A stretch of DNA of 64,000 nucleotides from Carnegiea gigantea (GCA_029747015.1 JAKOGI010002722.1:26533-90532), one strand, 5' to 3'; shown: positions 11,557 to 21,944, counted from the first letter of the stretch. Translations and numbers: made by a program. Notes: a model not told the origin generated them from the sequence alone.

Positions 11557-14500
11557 TTAAGCGGTAAAGTCAGCCACATTGCATGTAGCTGAAATTCCAT
11601 AGTCCCCTAGCAAATAAACCTCATAAGTATTGTCATTAATCTTTTTAAGTACCTTAAATGGACCATCAGCCCTTGGCATGAGTTTGTTCTTCCTCTTTGA
11701 AGGAAATCTTTCCTTTCTTGGGTGTATCCATACAAGGTCTGCTGGTTGAAATACCAGCTTCTTCTTATGTTTGTTGGCTTGAGCTTGACATAATGCATTA
11801 GTCTTCTCTATTTTGCTGGTCACCAACTCTTGTATCTTTTGGATTTCTTCCACCCTAGCTGTTGCATCTGCACTTGGCTTTTGATCTAAAGGACGTGGAG
11901 TAAGATCAAGTGAACTAATAGGATCAATCCCATAGACCTCCTCAAATGGTGATAGACCAGTAGCTTGCTAGGAGCCCTATTGTAAGCAAATTCTGCATGA
12001 GGTAAAAGCAAATCCCAAGCTTTGGCATTAGGGTTAATCAAAGCCCTTATAGTGTTCCTAGGGTTCGATTTTTAACCTCAGTTTGCCCATCAATTTGTAC
12101 ATGGCAAGTGGTACTATACTTGAGTTTAGTACCCAACTTCTTCCACAATGTAATCCAAAAATAGCTTACAAACTCAGTATCCCGATCAAAAACAATTAAT
12201 CTAGGTATACCATGTAATCTAGCCACCTCCCTGAAATACAACTCAGTAATGTATGTAGCATCATTAGTCTTGCTGCCTGGAATAAAATGAGGCATTTTAG
12301 AGAACCTATCTACTACAATAAAGATTACTTCTTTATTCCTTTAGGTCTTAGGCAGTCCAAGAATGAAATCCATACTTACATCAACTCAAGGAGTAGTAAG
12401 AATAGGTAGAGGTGTGTATAGGTCGTGGGGTAAGGACTGACTTTTAGCCACTTGACAAGTCCCACACCTCTTCAAAATGTCTTGTATGTCCTTCTCCATA
12501 CCTGGCTAGTAGTAATGCTCCCTTACCATGATAAGTGTCTTGTTTTCACCATAGTGACTAGCTAAAGAACCTCCATGAAGTTCCCTGATTAGAAGCTCCC
12601 TTGTGCTACAACTTGGTGCACACAGTCGTGTACCCTTGAAAAGGAATCCTTTTTGAATAAGGAAATCTCCTTTCGGGTGCTTTGAACATTCAACAAACAA
12701 CTCCCCAAAATCTTCATCTTCAGCATACAAAGCTTTTAGAAGCTCAAAACCAAGTACGCAAGCATCTAATTGAAACAGAATTAGATACCTCCGTGTATAG
12801 CATTAGCACCTTGATTAAGCTTCCCAGATTTATGCTTGATTGTGAAATGATGTGACTGGAGAAACTCAACCCACTTAGCATAACGTGAGTTTAGCTTATG
12901 TTGACCTTGAATATACTTCAAAGCTTCATGGTCAGAATGAAGGATAAACTCACTTGTAATCAAATAATGACTCCAATGCTTTGAACATCTTACAATTGCA
13001 TGGAACTCTTTATCATATGTGGAATACTTCCTTCTTGAATCACATAATTTTTCACGCAAGAAGGCTAATGGCTTGCCTTCTTGCGTAAGAACACCACCTG
13101 TGCTAACTCCAGAGGCATCACATTCAACTTAAAAAATCTTACTAAAGCACGGCAAAGAGAGGACATGTGCTTGAGTAAGTCTTCTTTTGATCTCTTCAAA
13201 GGCATATTAAACTTTTGGCGTCCATTGGAATGATGTACCCTCGATAACTTCAGTCATAGGAGCCATGATTGTGCTGAAACTTCTAATAAACCTCCTGTGA
13301 AATGAAGCTAATCCACGAAAAGCTCGAACATCATGATTAATTTAGGAGTAGGCCATGACCGAATAGCTTCAAGCTTGCTCTCATATGCCTTAATGACATC
13401 ACCAGTGACTATGTAACCTAAGAATGTTACTTCAGCAGTGAAGAAAGCACACTTCTTAAGGTTACTAAAAAGTCTCTTAGGTTCCAGAACAAGCATAACT
13501 TGAGTTAAATGGCCTTGATGTTCATGCTCATCATTGGAATAAATCAAGATATCATCGAAGTAAACCACCACAACTTGCCTATGTACGGCCTGAAAACTTG
13601 ATTCATCAATCTCATAAATGCGAGAGGTGTATTTGAAAGACCAAAGGGCATAACCAACCATTCATATAGCCCTCCTTTAGTTTTTAAGGCTGTCTTCCAT
13701 TCATCACCTTCTTTAATCCGAATTTGGTAGTATCCACTTCAAAGGTCTATCTTTGAAAACACTTTAGAGCCATGTAACTAATCCAGCATCTCTTCAAGTC
13801 TTGGTATGGGATACCTATACCTGATTGTAATTTTGTTGATGGCCCTACTATCCATACACATACACACTCCACCATCCTTCTTAAGCACCAAAAGAGCAGG
13901 AACTGCACATTAAGGACTCAAGGATTAATCCCTTGGACTTCAATTCCTCAACTTGCCATTGTATTTCCATGGTGTCGTTAGCATTCATCCTATAAGCAGG
14001 CTTATTAGGTAGGATAAAACTAGGAATAAGATCAATGTGGTGTTGTATATCTCTTTTAGGAGGTAAACCCGTGGGTATCCCATCAGGAAATAAATGACAG
14101 AAGTTTTGTATGAGTGTTTGGGCTACGAGATGAGTGGGTAAAGGAGTTGCTAGTTCTTCACACATGCTTAAAATCCACCCTTCAAAGGCTTTGAACTCAT
14201 GTTGAGAAGCCTTTAACAAAGGTTCACTTATGATTAGTAGCAAATCAGAATGTTTGGGCTTGTTTTGAGGCCTAATTTCATGGAGTTTTGATGGGGATAA
14301 AGGGGCTAAAGTGATCTTCTTACCATCCTTAGTAAAGGAGTAAGTCTTCAAGTAACCATTATGCATAACCTTATGATCATACAACTGTGGTCTTCCCAAA
14401 ATCGTATGACAAGCATCAATAGGGATAACATCACACCATAATTCATCTTGATAGTTCTTTCCAATGGAGAAAGAAATCAAGCACCGTGAGTTAACTTAGA
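11557..14500 (-). pseudogene. Element A pol remnant: protease, RT, RNase H, integrase
   Basis: Reading from right to left, broken frames give the order of a gypsy pol. 14480-13881 has the end of the protease (DACHTILGRPQLYD) and the start of the RT. 13661-13308 has the RT core with the active-site box VVYFDDIL. 13059-12781 has RNase H motifs ([25 protein letters not shown]). 12730-12506 is the start of integrase (ASHYGENKTLIMVREHYY). 12295-12047 is the integrase core with [21 protein letters not shown] and a substituted catalytic region. 11853-11557 is the integrase C-terminus (DGPFKVLKKINDNTYEVYL, ISATCNVADF). Each junction needs a frameshift or passes a stop, so the gene is dead. Confidence 0.85.
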
Positions 14501-14509
14501 TTCCCTTGC

Positions 14510-15425
14510 TTTGATTCAGCAATTGAATGCTGTATGGACATGGATGTGTCATAGTTTGCAATCTTAGTTTCTCAATCATGCTTAGAGAAACCACATTTGT
14601 ACAGCTTCCTCCATCAATAATCAAAGAACATACCTTCCCTTGGATTGTATAATGAAAATGGAATATATTCTCTCTTTATTCATCTTCTACTCCTTTTTTA
14701 TTGCTTAGAACTCTTCTCAAAACTAATAATTCAGCTTCATCAGCCTCTTCTACTACTTCTTCTTGAGTTTCCTCACGTTCATTCTCACATTCATCTTCCT
14801 TTTCTTCCTCTTCAAACTCCTCCTTCACGGTTGACCATTCAGCTAAGGTAATCACCTTACGGTTTGGATAGTCCAAAGCTATATGCCCAAGTCCTTGACA
14901 TTTGAAACATCTTCTATTGCTCATGAGGCTGGGATTAGGCTTATTTTGAGGCGTTTGGATTTTTGCGGAGCTGGGGTTCTTTGTGGAAAGGAAGGAAATG
15001 GATTTTGTGGCTTGGAAGTAGGATTAGAACTCCCCTTATTAAAGGGTTGGGTCCGGGTATAAGGCTTTGGATTTTGGGGTTTTAGGGGCTGCCTTGCCTT
15101 CTTTTGCTGTGCTACCTTGTGAGCCAGTGCACAAACTTCATCAAAGGTAGTATAAGCTTGGAATTCAACCACATTAGAATACCTAGGATTAAGACCTCCT
15201 AAGTACCTAACAATGGTTGGCTATTCGGGTTCTTGTAAATGACATTTGATTACAAGTTTCTCAAACTCACGTATATAATCTTTAACACTCAGATTACCTT
15301 AAGGAAGATTATAGAGTTGAGAATAGCAATCTTAAACATAAGTTGGGGGAAGAAAATGAGCCTTAAGCTTTGATTTCATCTTATCCCATGTTCTGATTTT
15401 AGACTTTCTTTCCCTAACCAGTTTA
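14510..15425 (-). pseudogene. Element A gag, C-terminal part with zinc knuckle
   Basis: The minus strand encodes the second half of Gag. It contains a VVEFQAYTTFDEVCALAHKV segment (15172-15100), a proline- and lysine-rich linker, the CCHC zinc knuckle CFKCQGLGHIALDYP (near 14900, its last Cys replaced by Tyr), and an acidic stretch EEFEEEEKEDECENE. The protease active site follows (IIDGGSCTNV-like, around 14600). Frames change between the pieces. The gene stops at 15425, where E1 inserted, and resumes at 19386. Confidence 0.8.
15421..15425. repeat. Target site duplication of E1, left
   Basis: GTTTA, identical to 19381-19385. It lies in element A's gag. Confidence 0.9.
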
Positions 15426-15449
15426 TGATGCATATTTCCATATGCATCA
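15426..15449. other. 24-bp palindrome at the LTR head
   Basis: TGATGCATAT, a TTCC loop, then ATATGCATCA. The same structure occurs at 18228, 26688, 29144 and (minus strand) 46806-46829, so it belongs to the family. It places an inverted copy of the LTR end (CATCA) 24 bp inside the LTR. Confidence 0.85.
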
Positions 15450-16195
15450 TTTCTATTCAACTCCAATTTCAAAGAAGGAAAGGGTCAAAGAAGATCATGC
15501 ATGGAAATGTGCCTATTTGGTCTTCTTAAGTGAGTTCAAAGACTCGCGACACTATGGAGAGGTCAAAAAGAGGTTAAGCTTTGCTAGAAATTTGGTGCCG
15601 AATTCATCCCTGCGGAACCCGATTTTTTGTGACCACTTTTGGACAAGCTCAAGTGGACCCACAACTTGAGGGCCCATGTGCTTTTGAAGCTTAAGATTTC
15701 AGCTTTCAAATAAGCCCAAGTTTGTTTAATTTGGACATCATTTGATTGGGCAAAATATCACTCAAAGATACGTTGTGCTGATCCAGTCCAGTCTGAGATA
15801 GGTGCATTGTTTGGGCCATAACTTTCAAACCGCTTATCCAAATTGAGCAAATGAGCCCATTCTGGAAAATAGACTTCCAGGGCTTTCTAACAAGCCCAAG
15901 AACGCGTGATTTGGCCGAGTATTCTGGAAGTTATGCTCTGTTGAAGTTGAGGCAGTTGCAAGGATTAATGCTGGGAATATGAAGAGTCTTAGGTTACATA
16001 TATTTGTGTGGCTGATATTGTGCACGTTTTAGATGCTTCTAGATTGATGTAATCAGCTGCAAAAATCCTAGAATATTCCTTGTAACCTCCCCCACCCCCT
16101 TTTATGATGTGTCTTTTCATTTTTCTTAGACTTTTCATTAGCTAGTTTTAATTGTTAGGAGTTATTTGAGTCTTTTGATTGTCTTTTGCTGAGTC

Positions 16196-16203
16196 TATAA
16201 AAG
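16196..16203 (+). promoter_or_regulatory. TATA box in E1 5' LTR
   Basis: TATAAAAG in the context GAGTCTATAAAAGGGGAGG. It is kept at 18997-19004 and, in minus orientation, in J's LTRs (53204-53212 and 46034-46042 as CTTTTTATA). Transcription would start about 30 bp downstream, near CAGCATTG, marking the U3/R boundary. Confidence 0.7.
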
Positions 16204-16581
16204 GGGAGGGGCATGTGAAGCTAATCATTCAGCATTGTAAGAGATTTCCAAAGTAATACAAGCACCTTTGAGAGTGATTCTCATTTGTGTCTCAAAAATT
16301 CCTAGTTCTATATCTTGAATTTGGCTAATTCAAGTGGTGTTCTAGGTTCTCTATCTTTTCCAATTGGAGTGATTCCTTGGTTAAGACAAGAGAATTAGCC
16401 CAAGGTCAAGTCATTGAGTGGCTCCGTGAAGGATTATCTCAATTACAAGATCTTGTTCTATCCCTTTTCTTGTGTAGTGAAGTTCTTCATCCATCTCATC
16501 CATCTTTCATTTCTCTTTCCAATTTGGCTTATTTGAGTTGGAGTTTGATTTGGTTCACTTGCCACCCACATATACATCAAT

Positions 16582-16593
16582 TGGTATCAGAGC
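16582..16593 (+). promoter_or_regulatory. E1 primer-binding site (initiator tRNA-Met)
   Basis: TGGTATCAGAGC two bases after the LTR end. It is complementary to the 3' end of plant initiator-Met tRNA, the usual primer of plant gypsy and copia elements. Confidence 0.9.
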
Positions 16594-16706
16594 CAAGGCT
16601 TTTAAGTGACCCACATCATACCCAAACACATCCCAAAAAGCCAAAATACAAAAAACAAAAAGAGGCACAAACCGGCAATCCGAGTCTCGAAGACCAGAGA
16701 AGCAGC

Positions 16707-16895
16707 ACGGTGCCCCCGTGCCACCATACACGACCGTGCCATATCATTTTTCCAGAAATCTTCAAGTCGAGACGGAGCACGGTGCCCCCGTGCCGCCAAG
16801 CACGACCGTGCCACTCTACTTTTCTGCATTTTCTTCAGCCGAAGTATAGCACGGCCTGCCCGTGCCCCCTTGCACGACCGTGCCACCTTTGCCAC
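16707..16895. repeat. CACGG/CCGTG palindrome cluster in E1 leader
   Basis: Three units about 70 bp apart. Each contains GCACGG...CCGTGCC followed by CACGACCGTGCC, with AT-richer spacers between. The same kind of cluster lies between PBS and gag in B, D, G, H and J. The high GC and self-complementarity would form hairpins in the RNA. A packaging or dimerisation role is inference. Confidence 0.75.
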
Positions 16896-16947
16896 AGCCA
16901 ACTTACGTTTCAAATCAATCCACGAAGAACCCTAGACCTCATCCTTC

Positions 16948-18495
16948 ATGCCGTCTTCAAAGAACTTGGAGAAAGAACTAGCTCTTATTGATATTGGATA
17001 TGCTTGCTTTGCAATTCCAAAATTTCATGGCGAAAAGGAAGAGTTCGCAAGTTGGTTATCTAAGGTGGAACGAGTTTTTGCTTGTTGTATCCTTAATGAC
17101 CAACAGAAGTTCGAAGTGGTTATTTCAAGATTGAGAGGTTGTGCACTTCAGTGGTGGAATAAATATAAGTTTGAGCGAAAAAAGAAAGGAAAAGAAAAGG
17201 TGAGAACTTGGAAGAAATTGAGTAGTAAGTTGAAGGGTTCCTTTTACCCATCCACTTACATGCCCATGGAAGAAAGTATCTCCGTTAAGCTCACGGGTTC
17301 ATTCCCTTCCACCCCACAAAAAGAACCAACCCCACAAATGATCTTTCCCCCACAACCTAGGAGGTGTCTCAAGTGCCAAGGGCTTGGACACTTATCCACG
17401 AATTGCCCAAACAACGCGGTCATTACCTTGGAAGAAAGGAAAGCCGTGGAAGAAGAAAACGATCAGGAGGAAAGCCTTGAAGAAGAAATTGAACTCAAGG
17501 TTGAAAAAGAAGAAATACTTCCCTTAGAGAAGGTTTCTCAAAAGCCAAACAAAGATGAAAAGATCCAAGGAGAGGAAGCTTCAAGCCTAGTTGACCTACC
17601 TCTTGTTTTTGGTGACTGTGGTGATGAAGAGACCATTGAACTTGAGACCCAAAGATCCGAGTTGAAGCAAGAAGAGATTGTGCAAGAAATTGAGCAATCC
17701 TTCACCGAAGAAGGGTGCCAAGAAGATAATGAGGTGAATTTGAGCATAACCCCAAGAATTGAAGAGCATGTAGTCAAAGACCTTGAAGTGATGAAGCCTT
17801 GTATGGTTGCTGAAGAGTTTGAACAACTCTTGATTCAAGAAGTACGCCCTACCGAACTCCAAGCACCCGAGTTGGAGGCATGTGGGGTTATTGAAGAAGT
17901 TGAGCAACTCTTGACCCAAGAAGAATTCACCTTAACCCCCATTCAACCTTCCCAACCCCTCAAACCACAAAAGGACCGACAAGCCTTAACCCTCATTCAT
18001 CCTTCCCAAACCCTTGCCCCCAAAGAAGATTTCCCACTTCCGCCTCTTCTCCTCACCAGGTATGACCCGTTTTATCATCCTCCCCTCACCCTCTTCTATA
18101 TCTCTCTAGAGGTGATGCCCTGTGACCTCCTTCCCCAAAAGCTCCCATATTGTAAGCGCGACCCCTTTCTTGAGAGGCTTGCCAACCCTTTGAGTTTGAG
18201 GACAAACTCAAAACAACCCGGGGAGTATGATGCATATTTCCATATGCATCATTTTTATTCAAGTCCAATTTCAAAGAAGAAAAGGGTCAAAGAAGATCAT
18301 GCATGGAAATGTGCCTATTTGGTCTTCTTAAGTGAGTTCAAAGACTCGCGACACTATGGAGAGGTCAAAAAGAGGTTAAGCTTTGCTAGAAATTTGGTGC
18401 CGAATTCATCCCTGCGGAACCCGATTTTTGTGACCACTTTTGGACAAGCTCAAGTGGACCCACAACTTGAGGGCCCATGTGCTTTTGAAGCTTAA
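16948..18495 (+). CDS. E1 Gag-like protein with acidic extension and LTR-encoded tail
   Basis: 515 residues, with the start at the first ATG after the palindrome cluster. Residues 22-105 resemble the retrotransposon Gag core (FHGEKEEFASWLSKVERVF, LQWWNKYKFERKKKGKEKVR) but in shortened form. A CCHC zinc knuckle, CLKCQGLGHLSTNC, is at 140-153. Residues about 160-340 are strongly acidic with repeated motifs (EEFEQLLIQEVRP, EEVEQLLTQEEF), followed by a proline-rich stretch. The last ~88 residues (from about 427) are read from the 3' LTR and contain HYGEVKKRLSFARNLVP and FVTTFGQAQVDPQLE. No protease or pol motifs are present. The frame is open across the polypurine tract, which suggests selection on the fusion. 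The acidic domain is not one I recognise. The Gag assignment is firm because of the knuckle and neighbours. Confidence 0.85.
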   Translation: MPSSKNLEKELALIDIGYACFAIPKFHGEKEEFASWLSKVERVFACCILNDQQKFEVVISRLRGCALQWWNKYKFERKKKGKEKVRTWKKLSSKLKGSFYPSTYMPMEESISVKLTGSFPSTPQKEPTPQMIFPPQPRRCLKCQGLGHLSTNCPNNAVITLEERKAVEEENDQEESLEEEIELKVEKEEILPLEKVSQKPNKDEKIQGEEASSLVDLPLVFGDCGDEETIELETQRSELKQEEIVQEIEQSFTEEGCQEDNEVNLSITPRIEEHVVKDLEVMKPCMVAEEFEQLLIQEVRPTELQAPELEACGVIEEVEQLLTQEEFTLTPIQPSQPLKPQKDRQALTLIHPSQTLAPKEDFPLPPLLLTRYDPFYHPPLTLFYISLEVMPCDLLPQKLPYCKRDPFLERLANPLSLRTNSKQPGEYDAYFHMHHFYSSPISKKKRVKEDHAWKCAYLVFLSEFKDSRHYGEVKKRLSFARNLVPNSSLRNPIFVTTFGQAQVDPQLEGPCAFEA

Positions 18496-19380
18496 GATGT
18501 CAGCTTTAAAATAAGCCCAATTTTATTTAATTTGGACATCATTTGGTTGGGCAAAATATCACTCAAAGATACGTTGTGCTGATCCAGTCCAGTCTGAGAT
18601 AGGTGCATTGTTTGGGCCATAACTTTCAAACCGCTTATCCAAATTGAGCAAATGAGCCCATTCTGGAAAATAGACTTCCAGGGCTTTCTAACAATCCCAA
18701 GAACGCGTGATTTGGCCGAGTATTCTGGAAGTTATGCTCTGTTGAAGTTGAGGCAGTTGCAAGGATTAATGCTGGGAATATGAAGAGTCTTAGGTTACAT
18801 ATATTTGTGTGGCTGATATTGTGCACGTTTTAGATGCTTCTAGATTGATGTAATCAGCTGCAAAAATCCTAGAATATTCCTTGTAACCTCCCCCACCCCC
18901 TTTTATGATGTGTCTTTTCATTTTTCTTAGACTTTTCATTAGCTATTTTTAATTGTTAGGAGTTATTTGAGTCTTTTGATTGTCTTTTGCTGAGTCTATA
19001 AAAGGGGAGGGGCATGTGAAGCTAATCATTCAGCATTGTAAGAGATTTCCAAAGTAATACAAGCACCTTTGAGAGTGATTCTCATTTGTGTCTCAAAATT
19101 CCTAGTTCTATATCTTGAATTTGGCTAATTCAAGTGGTGTTCTAGGTTCTCTATCTTTTCCAATTGGAGTGATTCCTTGGTTAAGACAAGAGAATTAGCC
19201 CAAGGTCAAGTCATTGAGTGGCTCCGTGAAGGATTATCTCAATTACAAGATCTTGTTCTATCCCTTTTTCTTGTGTAGTGAAGTTCTTCATCCATCTCAT
19301 CCATCTTTCATTTCTCTTTCCAATTTGGCTTATTTGAGTTGGAGTTTGATCTGGTTCACTTGCCACCCACATATACATCA
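18228..19380 (+). repeat. E1 3' LTR
   Basis: 1153 bp, nearly identical to 15426-16579. It differs by about a dozen substitutions and single-base indels, such as TTTTTGTG against TTTTTTGTG. It begins inside the GEYDAYFHMHH codons of the Gag-like frame. Confidence 0.92.
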
Positions 19381-19385
19381 GTTTA
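19381..19385. repeat. Target site duplication of E1, right
   Basis: GTTTA, matching 15421-15425. A 5-bp duplication is normal for Ty3/gypsy integrases. Confidence 0.9.
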
Positions 19386-19870
19386 GCACGTAGGTTTGTC
19401 CACCATAAAGAAGCATACTTCCTAAGTCTTAAGGCCACTAACTTGACCATCTTATCCTCTTGAACATCTTTATACTCAAAGACACGTTCAACATCATGCA
19501 GCCAATCTAAAAACTCTTCTAGATCAAGCTTACCTTCGAATTCTTGAATTTCAACTTTAAAGTCATTGGTATTGGCTTGAAACCGTGGTTCTGGTCTAGC
19601 CATTCTCAAAGGTTCATCTTCACTAGATGAATCAATGTCATGACTATAGACTTGTTCTTGCCTTCTTGGTTCTGATTATAGAGTTTCTTCATTCACCTTT
19701 TGCTTTTCCTTCAAAAAAGAACCAAGTTGCTTGCGTAGATACTCATTTTGAGCTTGAGTTTCTTGCTTTTGTTGAGTATCCTCATGAATCTTCTTCACCA
19801 GCATTTCATTCTGCCTCATTAATGCTTCAAACTTCTCTTCCAAACTCATGCTATAACTCATCTTGCTCAT
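19386..19870 (-). pseudogene. Element A gag, N-terminal part
   Basis: Start Met at 19870 (MSKMSYSMSLEEKFEALMRQ), followed by a coiled-coil-like NEYLRKQLGSFLKEKQK. A stop lies near 19676. A second frame (19609 downward) then gives the retrotransposon Gag core with FKVEIQEFEGKLDLEEFLDW, LHDVERVFEYK and LRLRKYASLWWTNLRAKL, which runs straight into E1's right target-site copy. Together with 14510-15425 this is one interrupted Gag. Confidence 0.8.
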
Positions 19871-19983
19871 GGTTTGTGTTTGGATTCATGCTAGGAGTGT
19901 GTTTGAAATTTTGTGTGGGAATGAATTCTAGAAGTGGAGGGACATACCAGGCCAAGGAGAAAGCAAAGTTGTGCTACCGAATA

Positions 19984-20697
19984 TGATGTATCTTTGAAGG
20001 AAAACACTGATACTCTAACCTGATTTCGAAGCTAATTGCAAAGCAAACTAAATTCAAGCCAAGCGTGAGTGAATCTGTGAATGAATGATAGAAAGAAGGA
20101 TAAACTAAACTCTTGTTTAGATACAGAAATGCCACTAAACTTAAGCTTAGGATCCCTAAACTATGATTAAGATATAGAAACACTACTTAATCAAGGTTTA
20201 GGGCTTACTTGATCGGCACCTTAATCGACCAAATTAAGAATAAGCAAGTGCAGTATTTAGATGAACAAAAGTTGTTTGCTCTCAATTCTAGTTTTGATTC
20301 AATATTCAAGTCTAAGTTGCAATATATGCCATGACAAACATTAATACCAAGTCAAGCAAGCAACTAAGCAGCAAAGGAATCTGATTGAGGTTTCTTCCCT
20401 AGAAAGAAAACATCTTAAGTTTGCTAATCCTTGTGCTTAGGACTAAATTGGATTACATGCTTGCTTAATTAAAATAATTGCAACCAGAATGTTGAGGAAA
20501 GCAAAACAACTGATGTACTTAACCTTAATACATCTTAATTAAGCTAATACACCAGCATTACTAGCAAAAATTTGGAGAAAAGCAGCCGTAAAGTGAATCC
20601 CCTTTTCAGCTATCCAATCAGAATGCAAGGTGTGTCTGCTTCCTTTTTTCTCTCATTGGATGGATGCATCCCAAGGCTTCTCAGCAACAAATCATGG
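19984..20697 (-). repeat. Element A second LTR (5' LTR), truncated by element B
   Basis: It starts TGATGTATCTTTGAAGG and parallels 10201-10916 with scattered differences and a small deletion in the TTTAGAGAG region. It breaks off after ATCATGG at 20697, where the intact copy continues TGTTTCC. The missing remainder is not recognisable elsewhere in the window. Confidence 0.85.
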
Positions 20698-21807
20698 TGA
20701 TGGGGACCATCGTGCCCAAGCTTCATCCACACATTCAGCAAACCCTCACACCCATTCAACCCCCAAGGAGGCCAAAGAAGTTCATGCCTTGGTCAGAAAA
20801 CTCATAAACACTGCAGAAGATGCACTGCCCAGTTCGTCCAGTTTCTGGCCCGGTTTTGTGTCGCTGTTGGAGCAAAATATAGAGGGGGAAATTTCCTGCA
20901 CGCACCACCCTCTTAAAGCTTAAGATCTTAGCTTTCCAGCAAGACCTTTTGCAAGGCATTTGGAGTCCATTTGGTCAGCCAACCAAGCCCAAAACTGAAG
21001 ACAGTGCACTGCAGGGCGCCAATCAGCACAGTCCGAATTAAGGGAATGTTTGGCCCACCAACTCAACTCCATTGTTTCTGAAATTTTGCAGCATGAAAGG
21101 GGACATAAATATTTATCAAGTCAAGGGTTCAAATCCCATCCAAAGCACCCCCTTGTGTTGGTATTATCCAGCCAAAAGGACAAGGAAAACACCCTTTTAA
21201 CCGGTTTGTCTCTAGCCGGTACAAGGGGCTGATTTCCCTTGGTTTTTGCTTGCCCACCTGCCTAATGACTCACCTTTGCTGCACTCTAGGACTTTTGTAA
21301 GCTTGACACCTCATTTGGGAGGCATAATAACCCCTAATGAGCTAGATTAAGCTAGGTAGTGAGGTGTTTAACTTGTTGTGGCTGATTTGATGTGTTTCTC
21401 TTCCCCACATGTACTTAGCTTTGTATTTGCTGCCTAGGGAGAGAGGGAGCTCGGCCATGGCTTGTTAAAAGGAAGCTTGGTTCCTTCATTTTGCAACCAA
21501 CTTGAATGCATAAGCTTGTGAGTTCTCAAAGAAACTCTCCCCTTAAAATTCCTAGTCTATATCTTAAGTGTGGCAACTTAAGTGGTGTCTAGGTCCCTTT
21601 ATCTCAATTAGGTGGTGATTCCTAATTGATCTAAGGGGATTGCCCAAGTATCCAACAAGAGTGGCTCCTCTTGGATTATCTCTTGAAGGTGCTTGCTCTA
21701 TCAACTCTCCTCTTATCTTCTACACTCTCTCCCTTTCCTCCCTTAGTTTCCTTAGCAAGAACAAGGGTGGAGTAAGCTTGGGTTGTGTTCATTGCAAGCA
21801 TACATCA
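20698..21807 (+). repeat. Element B 5' LTR
   Basis: 1110 bp, TGATGGGGACC...TACATCA. The first ~220 bp hold an open frame (GDHRAQ..., PKEAKEVHALVRKLINTAED, FWPGFVSLLEQN, stop after LKA near 20923). It matches in character the LTR-encoded tails of G and F. In a complete element this would be read at the end of pol in the 3' LTR. Confidence 0.85.
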
Positions 21808-21810
21808 ACT

Positions 21811-21822
21811 TGGTATCAGAGC
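21811..21822 (+). promoter_or_regulatory. Element B primer-binding site
   Basis: TGGTATCAGAGC, three bases after the LTR end CATCA. Confidence 0.9.
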
Positions 21823-21944
21823 CTAGGCTACCCTCCTGAGTATTGCTTCCAACCTCAAACACATCCCAAACACAAAACCCACAAAAACATCCCAAACACT
21901 CCCCCCCCCCACGGATTTTCAGCCGTGCACAACCAGAAACACAG

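Larger units (their letters stand above)
15426..16579 (+). repeat. E1 5' LTR
   Basis: 1154 bp, TGATG...CATCA. It opens with a 10-bp inverted repeat around TTCC (TGATGCATAT / ATATGCATCA). A TATA box lies at 16196. The first ~270 bp correspond to the coding tail that the internal ORF reads in the 3' LTR. Confidence 0.92.
15426..19380 (+). mobile_element. Element E1: non-autonomous gag-only CRM-like retrotransposon
   Basis: A complete 3955-bp element: LTR 15426-16579, internal 16580-18227, LTR 18228-19380, flanked by GTTTA at 15421-15425 and 19381-19385. It carries a tRNA-Met primer site, a leader with CACGG/CCGTG palindromes, one long reading frame with a Gag zinc knuckle, and a polypurine stretch (CGGGGAGTA) just before the 3' LTR. 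There is no protease, RT or integrase, so its movement must have depended on enzymes from a relative such as G or J. The two LTRs differ at roughly 1% of sites. It resembles in principle the non-autonomous CRM derivatives known from grasses. Confidence 0.9.
10201..20697 (-). mobile_element. Element A: old Ty3/gypsy (CRM-like) retrotransposon, interrupted
   Basis: A minus-strand element inserted in the satellite. Left LTR 10201-11500, internal region 11501-19983 and right LTR from 19984. The right LTR is cut at 20697 by element B, and its rest is not seen. The gag region is split by E1 (15426-19380), and sequence on each side of E1 joins cleanly once one copy of gtt ta is removed. Gag and pol carry many stops and frameshifts, and the two LTRs differ at many sites, so A is one of the oldest elements here. 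The priming site next to the right LTR (GTGCTACCGAATA) is a decayed form of the GCTCTGATACCA seen in the others. Confidence 0.85.

Noticed and set aside
11501..15425. Host gene with introns
   Set aside because: The interrupted frames follow gypsy pol order exactly, and breaks are stops and single-base shifts without splice sites.
16377..16991. 204-residue ORF overlapping E1's LTR end, PBS and leader
   Set aside because: It reads through the LTR end, the primer site and the palindromes. The real product starts at 16948 in another frame.
20630..20923. 97-residue plus-strand ORF as an independent gene
   Set aside because: It begins by chance in A's LTR and continues into the LTR-encoded tail of B. 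It is the displaced end of a pol frame.
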